Source: JAFGRU01 sp016934985 (GTDB lineage: Bacteria > Desulfobacterota > Desulfuromonadia > Desulfuromonadales > JAAYDE01). From it: a stretch of DNA of 64,000 nt. The notes under the pieces are model-generated. The model worked only from the letters and a program-made list of their open reading frames with translations. It was not told where the DNA came from and did no database searches. Both the position numbers and the translations under genes were made by a program. The stretch is from assembly GCA_963665045.2 (NCBI GenBank), contig CAXXJQ010000002.1:248001-312000 (forward strand), read 5' to 3'. Shown piece by piece: positions 46,601 through 57,608 of the stretch; the stretch's first letter is position 1; every line of letters begins with the position of its first letter.

Positions 46601-49600
46601 ACCGCCTCCTCTATAGCGACCCCGCCATGCGGCCCCGTGAAGAGGGTCCTCCAGCAGAGCACCCTGAATGTCACGGGTCTCTGGCAATATGGCATATCGG
46701 GGGACTATCCCATCGTCCTCGTACGCCATCGATGATAGCGATGACCAGGGGATTATCCGTCAGTTGCTTCGCGCCCACGGAGTAACTGGCGCTTAAAGCT
46801 CCTGGCGGTGGACCTGGTTATCCTGAACGAAAAGGAGACGTCTTACACCCAGGAGTTGCAGTCCTCTCTAGAAGGTATGGTGAATAACAGCCTGTCCAGT
46901 GGCCGCGCGCTGCAGGAAAAGCCGAGGCAGGATCTTCGTCCTGCGCACCGATCTTTTGACCAGCGATGAGCGGTTGCTTTTGCAGACAGCAGCCCGCGTC
47001 GTACTTGCCGCCCGGGACGGGGAGTCTGACCGAACAGGTAATGCGGATTGCGCCGCCAGGAACTGCGCACGGGTCCATCCGGCGCGGCGTTCAAGTCCCC
47101 TCGCCATCCGGCGGCAGAGAACGTACTCGAAGCACCTCCCCTGGAGTTTTTCAATGGCCTCGGCGGTTTTTGCAAAGGAAGGACAGGAATACGTTCATCG
47201 TGCTTGGCCCGGGGCAGCGGCACACCGGCACCGTGGATCAAACGTCATCGCCAACGAATTCTTCGGTTTTCAGGTCTCCGAGTCAGGTGCGGGCTATACC
47301 TGGTCACTCAACAGCCGTGAAAACCAGCTCACCCCCCTGGTCCAACGACCCGGTATCTGATCCTTCCTGCGAGGCTCTTTATCTCTGCGACCGCGACAGC
47401 CGCGATATCTGGAGTCCGACGGCCCTGCCGATACGGGTCGAGAGCGCGACCTACATCGCGCGCCATGGCCAGGGATACAGCCGTTTTGAACATCTCTCCC
47501 ACAACATCTGGAGCGAACTGACACAAATCGTGAGTTTGAGCGACCCGGTCAAAATCTCCCACCTGGTTCTGGAAAACCGTTCGCCGCGACGCCGCAGGCT
47601 TGCCGTGACCGGTTATCTCGAGTGGGTCCTGGGCTTCACGCGCACGGTCTCCGCACCCTACATCATCACCGAAATGGATGGCGAAACAGGGGCAATGTTC
47701 GCCAGAAACCCCTGGCATGCCGAATTCGGCGGCAGAATCGCCTTCGCGGATCTCGGCGGACTGCAAACATCTTGGACGGGCGACCGGATAGAATTCGTCG
47801 GCCGCAACGGCACCCTGGAGCAACCGGCTGGGCTCCTTGGGGCCGGAATCTTGAGCGGCAGGACTGGGGCCGGCCTCGATCCGTGCTGTGCACTTCAGAC
47901 AACCATTGATCTCGCCCCCGGCGAACGGGTCGAGCTGGTGCTCTTCCTGGGGCAGGCGCCGGACCGGGAAACAGCCCGCGACTTGATCAGACACTGGCGC
48001 GCGGTTGCCCCACGAGACGAGTTGGAAACGATACGGGAGAACTGGGAGGCGGTCCTCGGCAAGATACAGGTCCAGACTCCAGACCGAGCCATGGACATCA
48101 TGCTGAACCGCTGGTTCCTCTACCAGACCCTGGTCTGCCGCTGCTATGCCCGGTCAGCGTTCTACCAGGCGGGAGGGGCGTACGGATTCCGAGACCAGCT
48201 CCAGGATTGCCTGGCACTCGTTATGACCGATCCTGCCCTGGTCCGCACCCACATCATCAGGGCTTCAGGGCGCCAGTTTCGGGAGGGTGATGTGCAGCAT
48301 TGGTGGCATCCCCCGACGGGACGAGGGGTCCGCACCCATTTTTCCGATGACCTGATCTGGCTTCCCTATACCGTGGCCCATTATCTGGCGGCAACGGGAG
48401 ATGTGAGCGTCCTTGACGAGAAAACACCCTTTTTGGAAGGGGAGATACTGGCCGCAGAACAGGAAGACGCCTATTTCGAGCCCGCCGCCTCTGGGGAAAC
48501 AGCAACGGTCTTTGAACACTGCGCCCGAGCTCTCGACCTGCGCCTGGTCACGGGAGCCCACGGCCTGCCGCTGATGGGGACGGGGGACTGGAATGATGGC
48601 ATGAACCGCGTCGGACACCAAGGCCGCGGCGAAAGCGTCTGGCTCGCCTGGTTCCTTCATGCGGCCTTTACAGGCTTCGCCCCGGTTGCAACAGCACGGG
48701 GCGAGCAGGAAAGAGCACAGCGATGGCTTACCCACGCGACCAGTCTGAAGGAGGCACTGGAAAAACAGGCGTGGGACGGCGCCTGGTACCGGCGCGCCTA
48801 TTACGATGACGGCACGCCGCTCGGCTCGACGTCCAACACGGAATGCCGCATCGACTCCATTGCCCAGAGTTGGGGGGTCATTTCCGGGGCGGCGGACCCG
48901 TTACGGGCAAGAAAAGCGATGGCATCGGTTGAAGCATACCTGGTGAGAACGGAGGACGCTCTTGCCCTGCTTTTCACACCCCCTTTCGACCAGACGTCCC
49001 AGGATCCCGGTTATATCAAGGGATATCTCCCAGGTATCCGCGAAAACGGCGGTCAGTATACCCATGCAGCCGCCTGGTCTGTGATCGCATTTGCCATGCT
49101 GGGCCTCGGAGATAAGGCCCCATGAACTTTTTTCCATGCTCAATCCGGTGAATCACGCCGCCACGCGAAGCAGTATGTCTCGCTACCGGGTTGAACCATA
49201 TGTGGCAGTAGCAGACATATACTCAGAACCGCCCCACATTGGCAAAGGCGGGTGGAGCTGGTATACGGGCTCATCAGGCTGGCTTTATCGAGCGGGGCTG
49301 GAGTATATCCTGGGGATTACCGTACGCGCAGAGACCTTACACCTTGAACCCTGCATCCCCGGCACCTGGCCGGGCTTTAAAGCCTCCTACCGGCACGGTG
49401 AAACGATCTACGAAATCCAAGTGGAGAACCCGCACAACTGCGAGCGTGGTGTGGCTTGGGTCGAGTTGGATGGGCAGCGAGTAACGGACGGAGTGATCCC
49501 TTTGGAGCGGAGCTTGGTGAAGCATCAGGTTGTCGTCCGGATGGGAAATCCGGAGCAGCCGCTGATACAATCCCTGAAAGAGGAAAAAAAGCAAACATAA
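40684..49600 (+). pseudogene. NdvB-like cyclic beta-1,2-glucan synthase, many frameshifts
   Basis: About 8.9 kb, matching the length of the giant (about 2,800-residue) inner-membrane enzymes that make cyclic osmoregulated glucans. ATG 40684 follows CAGGAGC. Blocks in order: HEVFSAERLEQHA (40.8 kb), LLDNFHIVDEQLRDIQDHLP (41 kb), a long intact stretch 41193-42075, membrane helices, RFALLTDWSDADAE (42.3), YVITLDADTKLP, the transferase active site (42.6), SHDLFEGNFARCGLASDI (43), IIGRWKMIDNLRRSLSAPG and more helices (43.2-43.6), GVPWGISESAYNTRD (45.1), KAYMAHHQGMSL (45.4), and a GH94 phosphorylase-like domain, intact from about 47.35 to 49.12 kb, with GTGDWNDGMNRVG and YTGSSGWLYRAGLEY. At least a dozen frame changes break it. 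I saw few substitution stops, so errors or recent decay. Confidence 0.85.
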
Positions 49601-49613
49601 TCACAGAAGCAGA

Positions 49614-51285
49614 TCATTCGCGGGGTTGCTGCACAGCGCCTTTATAAAAGACATCGCATTTGCCACCTTGAACAAAGCGTTTCGCCTTTTTGTACAAATT
49701 AAAGATTGGACTGGCAAGGGACTCGACCGAGCCGACCTGGGGACTGCTGAAAGGACCGCTGATGCTTTGTTTGAATTTCACACATCCCTTGCCATCAAGA
49801 AGCGCCACGGTTACATTTTCATATCGTTCGCTGACAAGATTAAGTTTTCCTTTAAGTGCAACGCGATTATGGTGTGTTGCCAGAGCGCAGTCCGTAGCGT
49901 CCGCCACACCGTCCTTGATCTTCCAGTGGGAGATAAACTGTGTAATGGCGCCCTGGCCTCCCTGGGTCTGGGCATACAGGTCCCCATAATGATATCCCTT
50001 GAGGGCAGCGGTGCCGAGAGGGCCGGCGATGAAGAAAGCGCCCAGGTCGACAAGGTTAAACTTCTGGCTCGTTTCATACGATGAGAGGACCGCGTCAAGA
50101 TCCATCGTATAAATGACGAGGTTATCGCCCCGAAGAGAAAAAGTTCCATCCATGCTGCTCATCAGATTGCGCTTTCCTTTTTCATTCATCGTAAGGGAAG
50201 CATAAAGATTACCTTTCCCGCCGATAACCTTTTTTTGCGCCGAAAGACTCCTCGAGTTTTGCGAAGTCCAGCTTCAATATCTTCAAATTAATTTTATATC
50301 TAGCGTCGGCTTCCGACCTATCTGCCGTGATATCGCCTACACCCTCTGCGCCGAAGATGTCCATGGTGAGGGGTGTGAGGTAAAGCACTCCCTTCTCCAC
50401 TTTCACAGGACTCTTTATGTTGTCGATCCCGAGGTCCTTTTTCCGCACCTCCTGGCAGTCCATGTTTCCCGTGAATGAGATGTTTTTTATAAAAGCCTCT
50501 GAGGTGTCCCCTACCGAAAGATCCTTGATAGTCAGATTGAGTTCTTTCAGCTCGGTTTCCTCACCCGAATTCTTGTCAAAACAAACGAGTCTCCCAATGG
50601 AAAGTGGTTCGAAATGATATATTCCGCTGACCGCCTTTACGGAAGCTTTGAGATTCTCGATTCTGCAGTCCTTACGCAAGACCTCCTTGCAGTCGAAGAT
50701 TCCAGTGAGCGAGAGATTCCTTATGATGTCCACTGCAGTATCTCCTGTCGAGAGATCCTTGACAGCCAGATTGAATTCCTTAAGCTCCGTCTTTTCCCCC
50801 GTCTTCTTGTCCAGATAGACAAGTACCCCTTGGGACAGCTTAAGATCATTCAAACGGAAGCCTTCTCCCAACTCCCCTCTAGTTAATTTTTTTTCAGTGC
50901 TTTCGAAGTTATATTTCCCATCGGCGTCCTTCACTATGTTGGCAACGGGCTTGAAAAGGGCGCAACTGGTGACTTTGAGTTGCTTCTTCAGCAAGGGCAT
51001 CAGCTCCACCCCCAGCTTGAGGTTTTCGAGGGAAATAATTTCGCCCTCCTTATTGGCGATATGAATATCCTCAGCCGATACGCCAAAGGGAAAGAAAGAG
51101 AGCTCCATCTTCCCCTTGATACTGACATTGAGGCCGGTCGCATCGAAGGCTGCAGATTCAATATTCGGCTTGTATTTATTTACGTCAAATAATAAGAGAG
51201 CGGCAATTGAAGCAATTGCGAGCAGGGCGAAAACACAACCCGCTATCAGCAGACTTTTCCCTTTTTGCACTTTCATATCTTTCAT
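49614..51285 (-). pseudogene. AsmA-family protein, one frameshift
   Basis: About 556 residues if restored. N-terminal signal anchor (LLIAGCVFALLAIASIAALLLF) followed by FDVNKYKPNIESAAFDATGLNVSIKGKMELSFFPFGVSAEDIHIAN, the AsmA hallmark, and tandem LSIG/ELKELNLTIKDLS repeats. The frame breaks at an A-run near 50230: one A fewer continues as KKVIGGKGNLYASLTMNEKGKRNLMSSMDGTFSLRG, which is the AsmA C-terminal domain ending at 49614. AsmA-type proteins are inner-membrane-anchored, reach into the periplasm and are linked to lipid transport and outer-membrane assembly. Converges on ndvB with 13 bases between. Confidence 0.78.
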
Positions 51286-51491
51286 TCCCGGTAAAACCTA
51301 GTAATTAGTTTAAACTTGATCTGCAGACACGTTTAAAAAACCGGTGCTTGCCAGACCAAGTCGCGACTGCTACCGTTGATCTGGTCTCAGAACGTTTTAT
51401 TTTTGAGTTATTCAGCCCTTTCGTAACAACAGGATTAAACCTTTTACCCCCCACAATAGTGCTAGCCAGCGGTTCTCAAGTGCGATTTCGA

Positions 51492-52184
51492 CTAGTTGTC
51501 TTTTTCACGGGTCGAAACCGTCGCCTCGTCTTGCACCGGTTCCGGTTGCCAACGCTCCTGCAAAGAGGCCATATTCTTGCTGTGCGTGAGAACCACGACC
51601 TCATCGTCTTCTTGAAGCGTTGTCTCCTCCTTGGCGAGCGCGAACCGGCCTTCGCGGTAGTAGCAGACGGCACGGGCCTCCGTGGGCAGCTTCAGCTCTT
51701 TGACCGTGACCGCATCTTCTTTTCGGGTGGTGAAGGTGAAAAACCGGGCCTCGTCCTTGATGACCGCCGAAAGCTCCGCGTTTTCCGTACCCCCGACCAT
51801 GTCCTCCAGGTAACGGCTGATAGTGCGGGAAGGGATGATCGTATCCTGCAGCCCCAGCTCATGGCAGATGCCCTCGAACTGCGGATCGCCGATGCTCGTC
51901 ACGATCCGCTTGAAACCGAGGGAGCGGCCGACGAGGCTGGCGATGACGTTGTCCTGGTCGCTGTCGGAAAGGCAATAGAGGACATCGGTCTGCGCCGGAT
52001 TGACTTCGCGCAGGATGTTCGGCTGGCTGCCATCGCCCAGCAGAAAGCTGCAGTCCATCTCTTCGGACAATTCATCGATCTTGGCCTTGTCGGTCTCGAT
52101 GATGACCACTTCGTGGCCTTTTTTGATGAGCGCCTTGGCGGTTCCGATACTCACTTTCCCGGCGCCAATAAAAACCGTTCTCAT
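51492..52184 (-). CDS. Trk-type potassium channel regulatory subunit (TrkA-like)
   Basis: 230 residues, cytoplasmic. One RCK_N Rossmann domain (VFIGAGKVSIGTAKALIKKGHEVVIIETD, then LGDGSQPNILREVNPAQTDVLYCLSDSDQDNV) and one RCK_C domain (VKELKLPTEARAVCYYREGRFALAKEETTLQEDDEVVVLTH), so half the length of E. coli TrkA and closer to KtrA-type single units. Binds nucleotides and gates the TrkH pore. The start ATG 52184 overlaps the trkH stop by 4 bases and has GGAGG 5 bases upstream, so it is coupled. Confidence 0.9.
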   Translation of the reverse strand: MRTVFIGAGKVSIGTAKALIKKGHEVVIIETDKAKIDELSEEMDCSFLLGDGSQPNILREVNPAQTDVLYCLSDSDQDNVIASLVGRSLGFKRIVTSIGDPQFEGICHELGLQDTIIPSRTISRYLEDMVGGTENAELSAVIKDEARFFTFTTRKEDAVTVKELKLPTEARAVCYYREGRFALAKEETTLQEDDEVVVLTHSKNMASLQERWQPEPVQDEATVSTREKDN

Positions 52185-53644
52185 GTTTCCTCCATTCTGC
52201 TGCCAAACCAGGTCCGGGGATACAGCATCACCAACCAGGCGATGATTTCGAGTCTCCCCATCAGCATGTCAACGCACAAAATTCCCTTGAGCAACGACGG
52301 TAAGGTTGCGCTCGTTATTCCCGCCGAAAGCCCCGCCGTTCCGATTGCCGACGCCACTTCAAACAAGGAGTCGAGCGGGCTGTATCCCATGGCCACAAAC
52401 GGCAGCCAAGAAAAAGCGAGGACGACGACAAAAAGCACGATGAGAAGCAAAGCCGCGCGAATCTCTTCATCCTCCAGTCGACGGCCTGCCAGCCGAGGTT
52501 CGATGACGGCATGTTTCGGCAGGCAAGTCCGCAGGAGGATCAACCGAAACACGCTCGCTGCAATCAACAGCCGCAGCAGCTTGAACCCGCCGGCAGTCGA
52601 TCCAACGCCGCCGCCCACCAGCATCGAGAAAATTAGAATTAGTTTCGAACCGGCATCGAGTTGCGTGCACGGCATCGAGGAAAAACCCGCAGTTGTCTGC
52701 GCGGAGAAGGCGAGCAAGGGCGCGTGCTGGAGGGCTTGCGGCCAAGCTATGTTGGCGCTCAGCAGCATGGAGGCGCCCACCGCGAGGGAAGCGATCACGG
52801 AAGCAATCGCGACGGCCTTGAGTTGCAGATAGTTTACCGCGACGCGCCGCTTCTTTGTGAATATTTGGTGATAGAAAGTCAGGGGGACCGCACCTGCAAG
52901 GCAAAGCAGCGTGATCCATCCCTGGGCAAGCCAGCTAAACCTCGCAAGGCTGTCGTCATACGGCGCAAATCCTCCGGTCGAGACCGCGGCAAAGGCATAC
53001 AGCAACGCGTCGAAAAGCCTGACCCCGACCGCCCAGGTACCGATAATGCCAAGGACGGTTAAGGCTCCGTAAATTTTTAAGACTCGCCGCGCATGCACCC
53101 GCGTGCCGCCGACCAGATCGTCGCTATCGTCCTCGGTGACGGCCAGGCCTTTCGCCACCAGCCCCGGCTGAATGACGAGGGCCAGGGAGAGGACGACGAT
53201 GCCCAGTCCTCCGTACCACTGCATCCAGGCGCGGGCAAAAAGAAACGTCGCCGGCGCGTCAACGAGCGTCGCCTTCGCACTCAGTCCCGTGGTTGTCACG
53301 GCGGAGACGGCTTCGAAGAAAGCATCCAGGAAACTCAGCCCCGAACTCATCATCGGATAGCACATGACGAGCGGCGTAAAGAGGAACATGAGGGCCACCA
53401 AGACCATGCCCTCGTTGGCCTGCACACAGGAAGGCGCCCGCAGCCGGGCCGTTCCCAATCCCAAGCCTGCGAGCCCACAGACCACCACGGCATATCTCAG
53501 GGTGATGGTCATCTCACCAAAAATCAGCGACATCACCAGGGGCACCATGGTCAGGGCAGCGAGTACCAGGCACAGTTGTCCGAAATACTTTAAGACGACA
53601 GGGAAGCGGACAGCGTACCGAAGTTCGGTTGCCTGTTTAGCCAC
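52181..53644 (-). CDS. Trk/Ktr potassium uptake pore (TrkH-like)
   Basis: 487 residues, inner membrane. Four M1-P-M2 repeats with selectivity regions AVTTTGLSAKAT, AVSTGGFAPYDD, QTTAGFSSMPC and AIGTAGLSAGI. GGGVGSTAGGFKLLRL is the typical conserved block near the third and fourth repeats. GTG start at 53644, strong GGAGGGAGGA site about 9 bases upstream. Forms with the downstream RCK protein a potassium uptake system for turgor control. Confidence 0.93.
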   Translation of the reverse strand: MAKQATELRYAVRFPVVLKYFGQLCLVLAALTMVPLVMSLIFGEMTITLRYAVVVCGLAGLGLGTARLRAPSCVQANEGMVLVALMFLFTPLVMCYPMMSSGLSFLDAFFEAVSAVTTTGLSAKATLVDAPATFLFARAWMQWYGGLGIVVLSLALVIQPGLVAKGLAVTEDDSDDLVGGTRVHARRVLKIYGALTVLGIIGTWAVGVRLFDALLYAFAAVSTGGFAPYDDSLARFSWLAQGWITLLCLAGAVPLTFYHQIFTKKRRVAVNYLQLKAVAIASVIASLAVGASMLLSANIAWPQALQHAPLLAFSAQTTAGFSSMPCTQLDAGSKLILIFSMLVGGGVGSTAGGFKLLRLLIAASVFRLILLRTCLPKHAVIEPRLAGRRLEDEEIRAALLLIVLFVVVLAFSWLPFVAMGYSPLDSLFEVASAIGTAGLSAGITSATLPSLLKGILCVDMLMGRLEIIAWLVMLYPRTWFGSRMEET

Positions 53645-54211
53645 GAACGAATCCTCCCTCCTTTTCGCCGGGGGGGGAAAGAGAGCATTCCGCCGACTTG
53701 TTGCGATTTACTCGCGGGATGGCCTAAATTTTCTTCGTGTTTCAGCCTAACTCCTCATGAAATAGACCTTCGGTGATGAGAAGTCTTGCGTACCCGCGCG
53801 CAAAACGGCGCCTATCTTCATTTCTATCGCTGATACCCGCCGTGCGGTGGGCGTCGGCTCATTTCCGCCAGTAGGCATCAAGCTTGTGGCACAGTATAAG
53901 CGACAAAGTATTGTCCGACATTTTCAGCTGCCCCCTTGCCACGGCGATGTCCACCTCAACGACCTTCTTCTCCTTAATTATAATGTACCTTTCAGCCTTT
54001 TTTTATTTCATGCTGCAAACTCTCAGTGGTAGTGATGCTTTTTTGCTGTATCCATTAATCAATCCCCTTCCGCGAATCGCCGGATAGTCCATATTGAAAG
54101 ATTCCGTCGCGTCGTCCGGATTCTAGCGACCCGGTGTCTGAAAAGCGTCGGGGGTCGCTGACAGGTTGTTGTTTGCTAATGTTTTCCCCCTCGTTCTACC
54201 AAGACAGACGT
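53645..54211. other. Intergenic region, nothing recognised
   Basis: About 570 bases between the trkH promoter and the clsB stop. Only short frames (up to about 67 codons) without ribosome sites. The part next to 53645 must hold the trkHA promoter. Confidence 0.5.
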
Positions 54212-55444
54212 TCATTTGTTCCTGGCCCGGCCGTTTTCACGGGCATAACCACTGATTCCCATCATCAATCGCAGCAAACCGTAGCTCAGCCAACTGATGA
54301 ACCGTAAGCCTGCGGGTTGCTGTATCCAGTTGTCCGCCAATATCCGCCGGCCATCCGTTTCCATGCTCTTCTTCAGGCTTTGGGCCAGGGGCTCGGCAAA
54401 GGCTTCGTCGTCAACGACCACATTCGCTTCCCGTGAAAGCAGCAGGCTGAACGGATCGATATTGGAAGACCCCACTGTCGCCCAATGCCCGTCGATCACC
54501 GCCACTTTGGCGTGCAGGAAACTCTTGTGGTATTCGTAAATTTCAATTCCCGCCGCGAGGAAATTACCATAGAGCGCCTGAGAGGCATAATGCTGGAGCA
54601 GATGATCAGACTTCCCCTGCAGCAACAAAACTACTCGCACGCCGCGCCCGGCCGCATTATTCAACGCATGACGGAAATTATGCCCCGGCAAAAAGTAGGC
54701 ATTGGCAAGAATGATTTCGGATTTCGCCTGGTCGATCGCCCGCAAATAAGCTGCTTCAATATCACGTCGATGGCGAAAATTATCCCGCACCAGGAATGCC
54801 GCATTCATCTTCCCCCCGGCAAAGGTTGAAACAGGGATCGTCCTGCTGCGGACCGTTCCTCTGCGAAAAGAATTCCATGCCACCATTGACCACAAGCGCT
54901 GAGCTGAAAGGCGGATCACACTAACCAGCGGCCCTTCCACGGCGACGGCATAGTCATAGCGATAGAAAATGTCGCCCGTCTTTTCCTGGTCAGCAATAAT
55001 GTTGATCCCCCCGACAAAGGCGATCTCCCAATCCACCGTCACTATTTTTCGGTGCATGCGCCGCAGGCGCTTGCGCCGAAAGGTCCAGGGGGATATTTTA
55101 GGGCGGTAGGTGAGCGTCTTCACCCCGACCGTCCGCAGTCGGTCCAACATGCTCCGTGGCAGGTCCTTGGAGCCGTAGCCGTCGATCAGCATATAGACGT
55201 TTACGCCGCGCAGAGCCGCCCGCATCAGTGCGTCCGCAATCCGGTTTCCAGTAGTGTCATTTTCGAAGATATACGTTTCAAGATAAATTTCATGCATTGC
55301 CCGGTCGAATGCCGCTTCGATAGCGGGAAAATAGGCTGCTCCGTTCTGCAACAGGGTGACCTTGTTGCCGGGAACAAAGTTGGACAAACTTGTGGGCAAA
55401 ACTGCTTGATACCAACTCCGGCATTGTCGTTTCCCGTGGGGCAT
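54212..55444 (-). CDS. Cardiolipin synthase ClsB-like (phospholipase D family)
   Basis: 410 residues. Two HKD motifs: H131-R-K133-I-V-T-V-D138 and H311-A-K313-V-A-V-I-D318. No N-terminal transmembrane anchors as in ClsA; the size, VGGINIIADQ after the first motif and VGSSNIDPFSLLLSREANVVV after the second match ClsB. Makes cardiolipin from phosphatidylglycerol or phosphatidylglycerol plus phosphatidylethanolamine at the inner membrane, which fits an envelope-stress neighbourhood. Monocistronic or weakly linked to the antiporter gene (166-base gap). Confidence 0.9.
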   Translation of the reverse strand: MPHGKRQCRSWYQAVLPTSLSNFVPGNKVTLLQNGAAYFPAIEAAFDRAMHEIYLETYIFENDTTGNRIADALMRAALRGVNVYMLIDGYGSKDLPRSMLDRLRTVGVKTLTYRPKISPWTFRRKRLRRMHRKIVTVDWEIAFVGGINIIADQEKTGDIFYRYDYAVAVEGPLVSVIRLSAQRLWSMVAWNSFRRGTVRSRTIPVSTFAGGKMNAAFLVRDNFRHRRDIEAAYLRAIDQAKSEIILANAYFLPGHNFRHALNNAAGRGVRVVLLLQGKSDHLLQHYASQALYGNFLAAGIEIYEYHKSFLHAKVAVIDGHWATVGSSNIDPFSLLLSREANVVVDDEAFAEPLAQSLKKSMETDGRRILADNWIQQPAGLRFISWLSYGLLRLMMGISGYARENGRARNK

Positions 55445-55610
55445 AATAATGACCTGATTCTTATGTCCTATTTATTCAAAGGATTATTTATTTTGCGTTG
55501 CTCCCTTCCAGTTCCAAATCTCCGGCAGGTTCTGGCGGTTTTTCCAAGTGCCAACCGGAAAATGCTCCAGCCGGGAAATGTTGCTCTTCGCCCGGTCGGA
55601 ATTTCCTGTT

Positions 55611-56879
55611 TCACGGTCTGATTTCGTAAGATCGTTCCTTAACATCCGGATAGATTCTTGAAACCAATTTCCCCAGAGTCATCCCCTGTATGCCGATGGA
55701 GAAGACAACAACAATATAAGTAATGATCACAATAGTCGTTCTTTCCGGCACGGCTGGAATAGACAAGGCAAGAGCCACCGAGATTCCCCCACGTAATCCA
55801 CCCCAGGTGAGAATTGTAATAGCCCCGGTACTGAATGACCTGAATGTCCTCATTAACAGAATGGCGCTGCCAACGCTCGCAAGCCGTGCGAACAGGGCAA
55901 TAATAATCGCAAGAAGGCCGGCAATTAGCAAAGCGGTTGTAAAAGGCATTATCAGCAATTCCAGACCGATCAGCATGAAGAGCAGCGCGTTGAGAATCTC
56001 GTCCACAAGTTCCCAGAAATCGTCGAGGTGTTGTCGGGTCATTTCCGACATTGCGAAAGCACGACCATGGTTGCCGATCAACAGGCCTGCCACCACAATA
56101 GCAAGGGGACCGGATGTGTGAATTCTGTCAGCCAAGGCATAGCCGCCCATAACCAGAGCCAAGGTGATGATCACTTCCAACTGGTAGTTATTGACCCGCT
56201 TGAGCATCTGGTAGGCCAGCACTCCGATTCCAAGTCCCAGTACAGCCCCGCCAACCGCTTCCTCCAAGAAGAGCAGTACAACCCTGCCGAGGGTAATTTC
56301 GTGTTCCCCCATGGCCAATTCAAGGATAATCAGAAAGACCACGACACCGATGCCATCGTTGAAGAGCGATTCCCCGGCAATCTTGGTTTCAAGATTTTTG
56401 GGAACTTCTGCGGTTTTGAGAATGCTGATGACCGCGACCGGATCGGTCGGTGAAATCAATGCCCCGAAGAGCAGGCAATAAATGAACGAAACGGGGATTG
56501 AGAGAAAACCCAGCAAGAACCAGGTCAGAGCCCCGACAATGAAGGTTGAGGCAACGACACCTGCAGTGGCAAGAACAGTGATGGCCCACTTCTGGCGGGT
56601 CAAATCATCGAGCTTGATCTTTATTGCCCCGGCAAAGAGCAGAAACGACAACATGCCATGCAGCAGCGTTTGATTGAAATCCACCGCATTCAAAATTCGG
56701 GCGACGTTGGACTGTCCGATATCCACGCCGATCCAGCCCAGGGCAACAATCCCCAAAGAAGCCACCAGGGCGATGAACATCACCCCAATGGTGGTCGGCA
56801 TGCGGAGCACTCGGTAGTTTATGAAGCTGAAAAGCGCCGTCAGCACCATTAAAAGGGCTGTAATTTCGAATAGCTTCAT
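55611..56879 (-). CDS. Na+/H+ antiporter (CPA1 family)
   Basis: 422 residues from ATG 56879 (MKLFEITALLMVLTALFSF); an in-frame TTG ten codons upstream is less likely. About twelve membrane helices. Family signatures: FAGAIKIKLDDL, GALISPTDPVAVISILK with the transport aspartate, AGESLFNDGIGVVVFLIILE and LTWGGLRGGISVALALSIP. Exchanges cytoplasmic Na+ for H+; helps with salt and pH stress. Located downstream of the coiled-coil gene with 230 bases between. Confidence 0.92.
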   Translation of the reverse strand: MKLFEITALLMVLTALFSFINYRVLRMPTTIGVMFIALVASLGIVALGWIGVDIGQSNVARILNAVDFNQTLLHGMLSFLLFAGAIKIKLDDLTRQKWAITVLATAGVVASTFIVGALTWFLLGFLSIPVSFIYCLLFGALISPTDPVAVISILKTAEVPKNLETKIAGESLFNDGIGVVVFLIILELAMGEHEITLGRVVLLFLEEAVGGAVLGLGIGVLAYQMLKRVNNYQLEVIITLALVMGGYALADRIHTSGPLAIVVAGLLIGNHGRAFAMSEMTRQHLDDFWELVDEILNALLFMLIGLELLIMPFTTALLIAGLLAIIIALFARLASVGSAILLMRTFRSFSTGAITILTWGGLRGGISVALALSIPAVPERTTIVIITYIVVVFSIGIQGMTLGKLVSRIYPDVKERSYEIRP

Positions 56880-57112
56880 GGGCCGCTCAGCAGAGATTCG
56901 CCGCTTCAAAACAAGTCGCAGCGGTCCCCCTAAAAATTGATGGAAATCACCTCCAGGCCGGCATGATATCCTTCAAGGTAAAGCGGTGGACCACCCGTTG
57001 CAGCGTCTGGACCTTGATCGGCAACGCGTTTTTCAGCAACATCGGGGAATGCCCACCCCCCATCATAATTGCTCCATGCACTGAACGTGGATATTCGCAG
57101 CTGACCTGCACA

Positions 57113-57400
57113 TCAGATCTTCTTGAAAGTGTCTTTAAAAAGCCCCTTGACCTCATCCCAGATCTGTTCCGCTCCGTCTTTCATGTCTTCCCAGTCATCA
57201 TCGCTGGCCATCGCTATTCCCTGCAGCTTTTCCGCAGCCTGATCCCGTTTCCCCCGTAAGGCTGCGATTGTTTTGGAATATTCAAACTTCGCCTCGGAGG
57301 TTGCGCTTTCCGCCTTTTCCTTGAGACGCTCAATCTGATTATCCCATTCAACCATCTGTGCCGAAAGTTTTTCGACGAACTCTGTTCTTTTGTCCTTCAT
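57113..57400 (-). CDS. Small coiled-coil protein
   Basis: 95 residues, highly charged, predicted nearly all helical: heptad-like FVEKLSAQMVEWDNQIERLKEKAESATSEAKFEYSKTIAALRGKRDQAAEKLQGI, followed by a short acidic and amphipathic tail (DDWEDMKDGAEQIWDEVKGLFKDTFKKI). The tail type is common in small stress-associated coiled-coil proteins. GGAGG lies 6 bases before ATG 57400. A MITE copy sits 48 bases upstream, between this gene and the histidine kinase with which it was probably once directly linked. Confidence 0.75.
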   Translation of the reverse strand: MKDKRTEFVEKLSAQMVEWDNQIERLKEKAESATSEAKFEYSKTIAALRGKRDQAAEKLQGIAMASDDDWEDMKDGAEQIWDEVKGLFKDTFKKI

Positions 57401-57447
57401 GGCAACCTCCGTTGCTTATCTCAGCGCCTGTAAGGGGTTCACTTCAA

Positions 57448-57608
57448 CCTGGAGCCGTGGGTTTGGAGCGGGAAAAGAGTGTAAGTGCTTGGCCTGGATA
57501 AGTTTTTAAAAGATCTGAGGCGCACCCATAGGTTCATCGGTGATTTTTGGAAGGCTTAGGCAGGTCAATAACTTGCGCTATTGCCAGATCATAACTCACG
57601 AATCCAGG
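57448..57608 (-). mobile_element. 161-bp MITE, copy 2 (in the 3' end of the kinase gene)
   Basis: Same length as the copy at 29544-29704, and about 89% identical over the inner 118 bases by eye. Inverted ends CCTGGATTCGTGAGTTA and CCTGGAGCCGTGGGTTT. Perfect 5-bp target duplication TTCAA at 57443-57447 and 57609-57613. The element supplies the last codons and stop of the kinase: the present end reads N-L-N-L-D-S-stop, whereas removing the element and one TTCAA copy gives N-L-K-stop. Confidence 0.88.
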
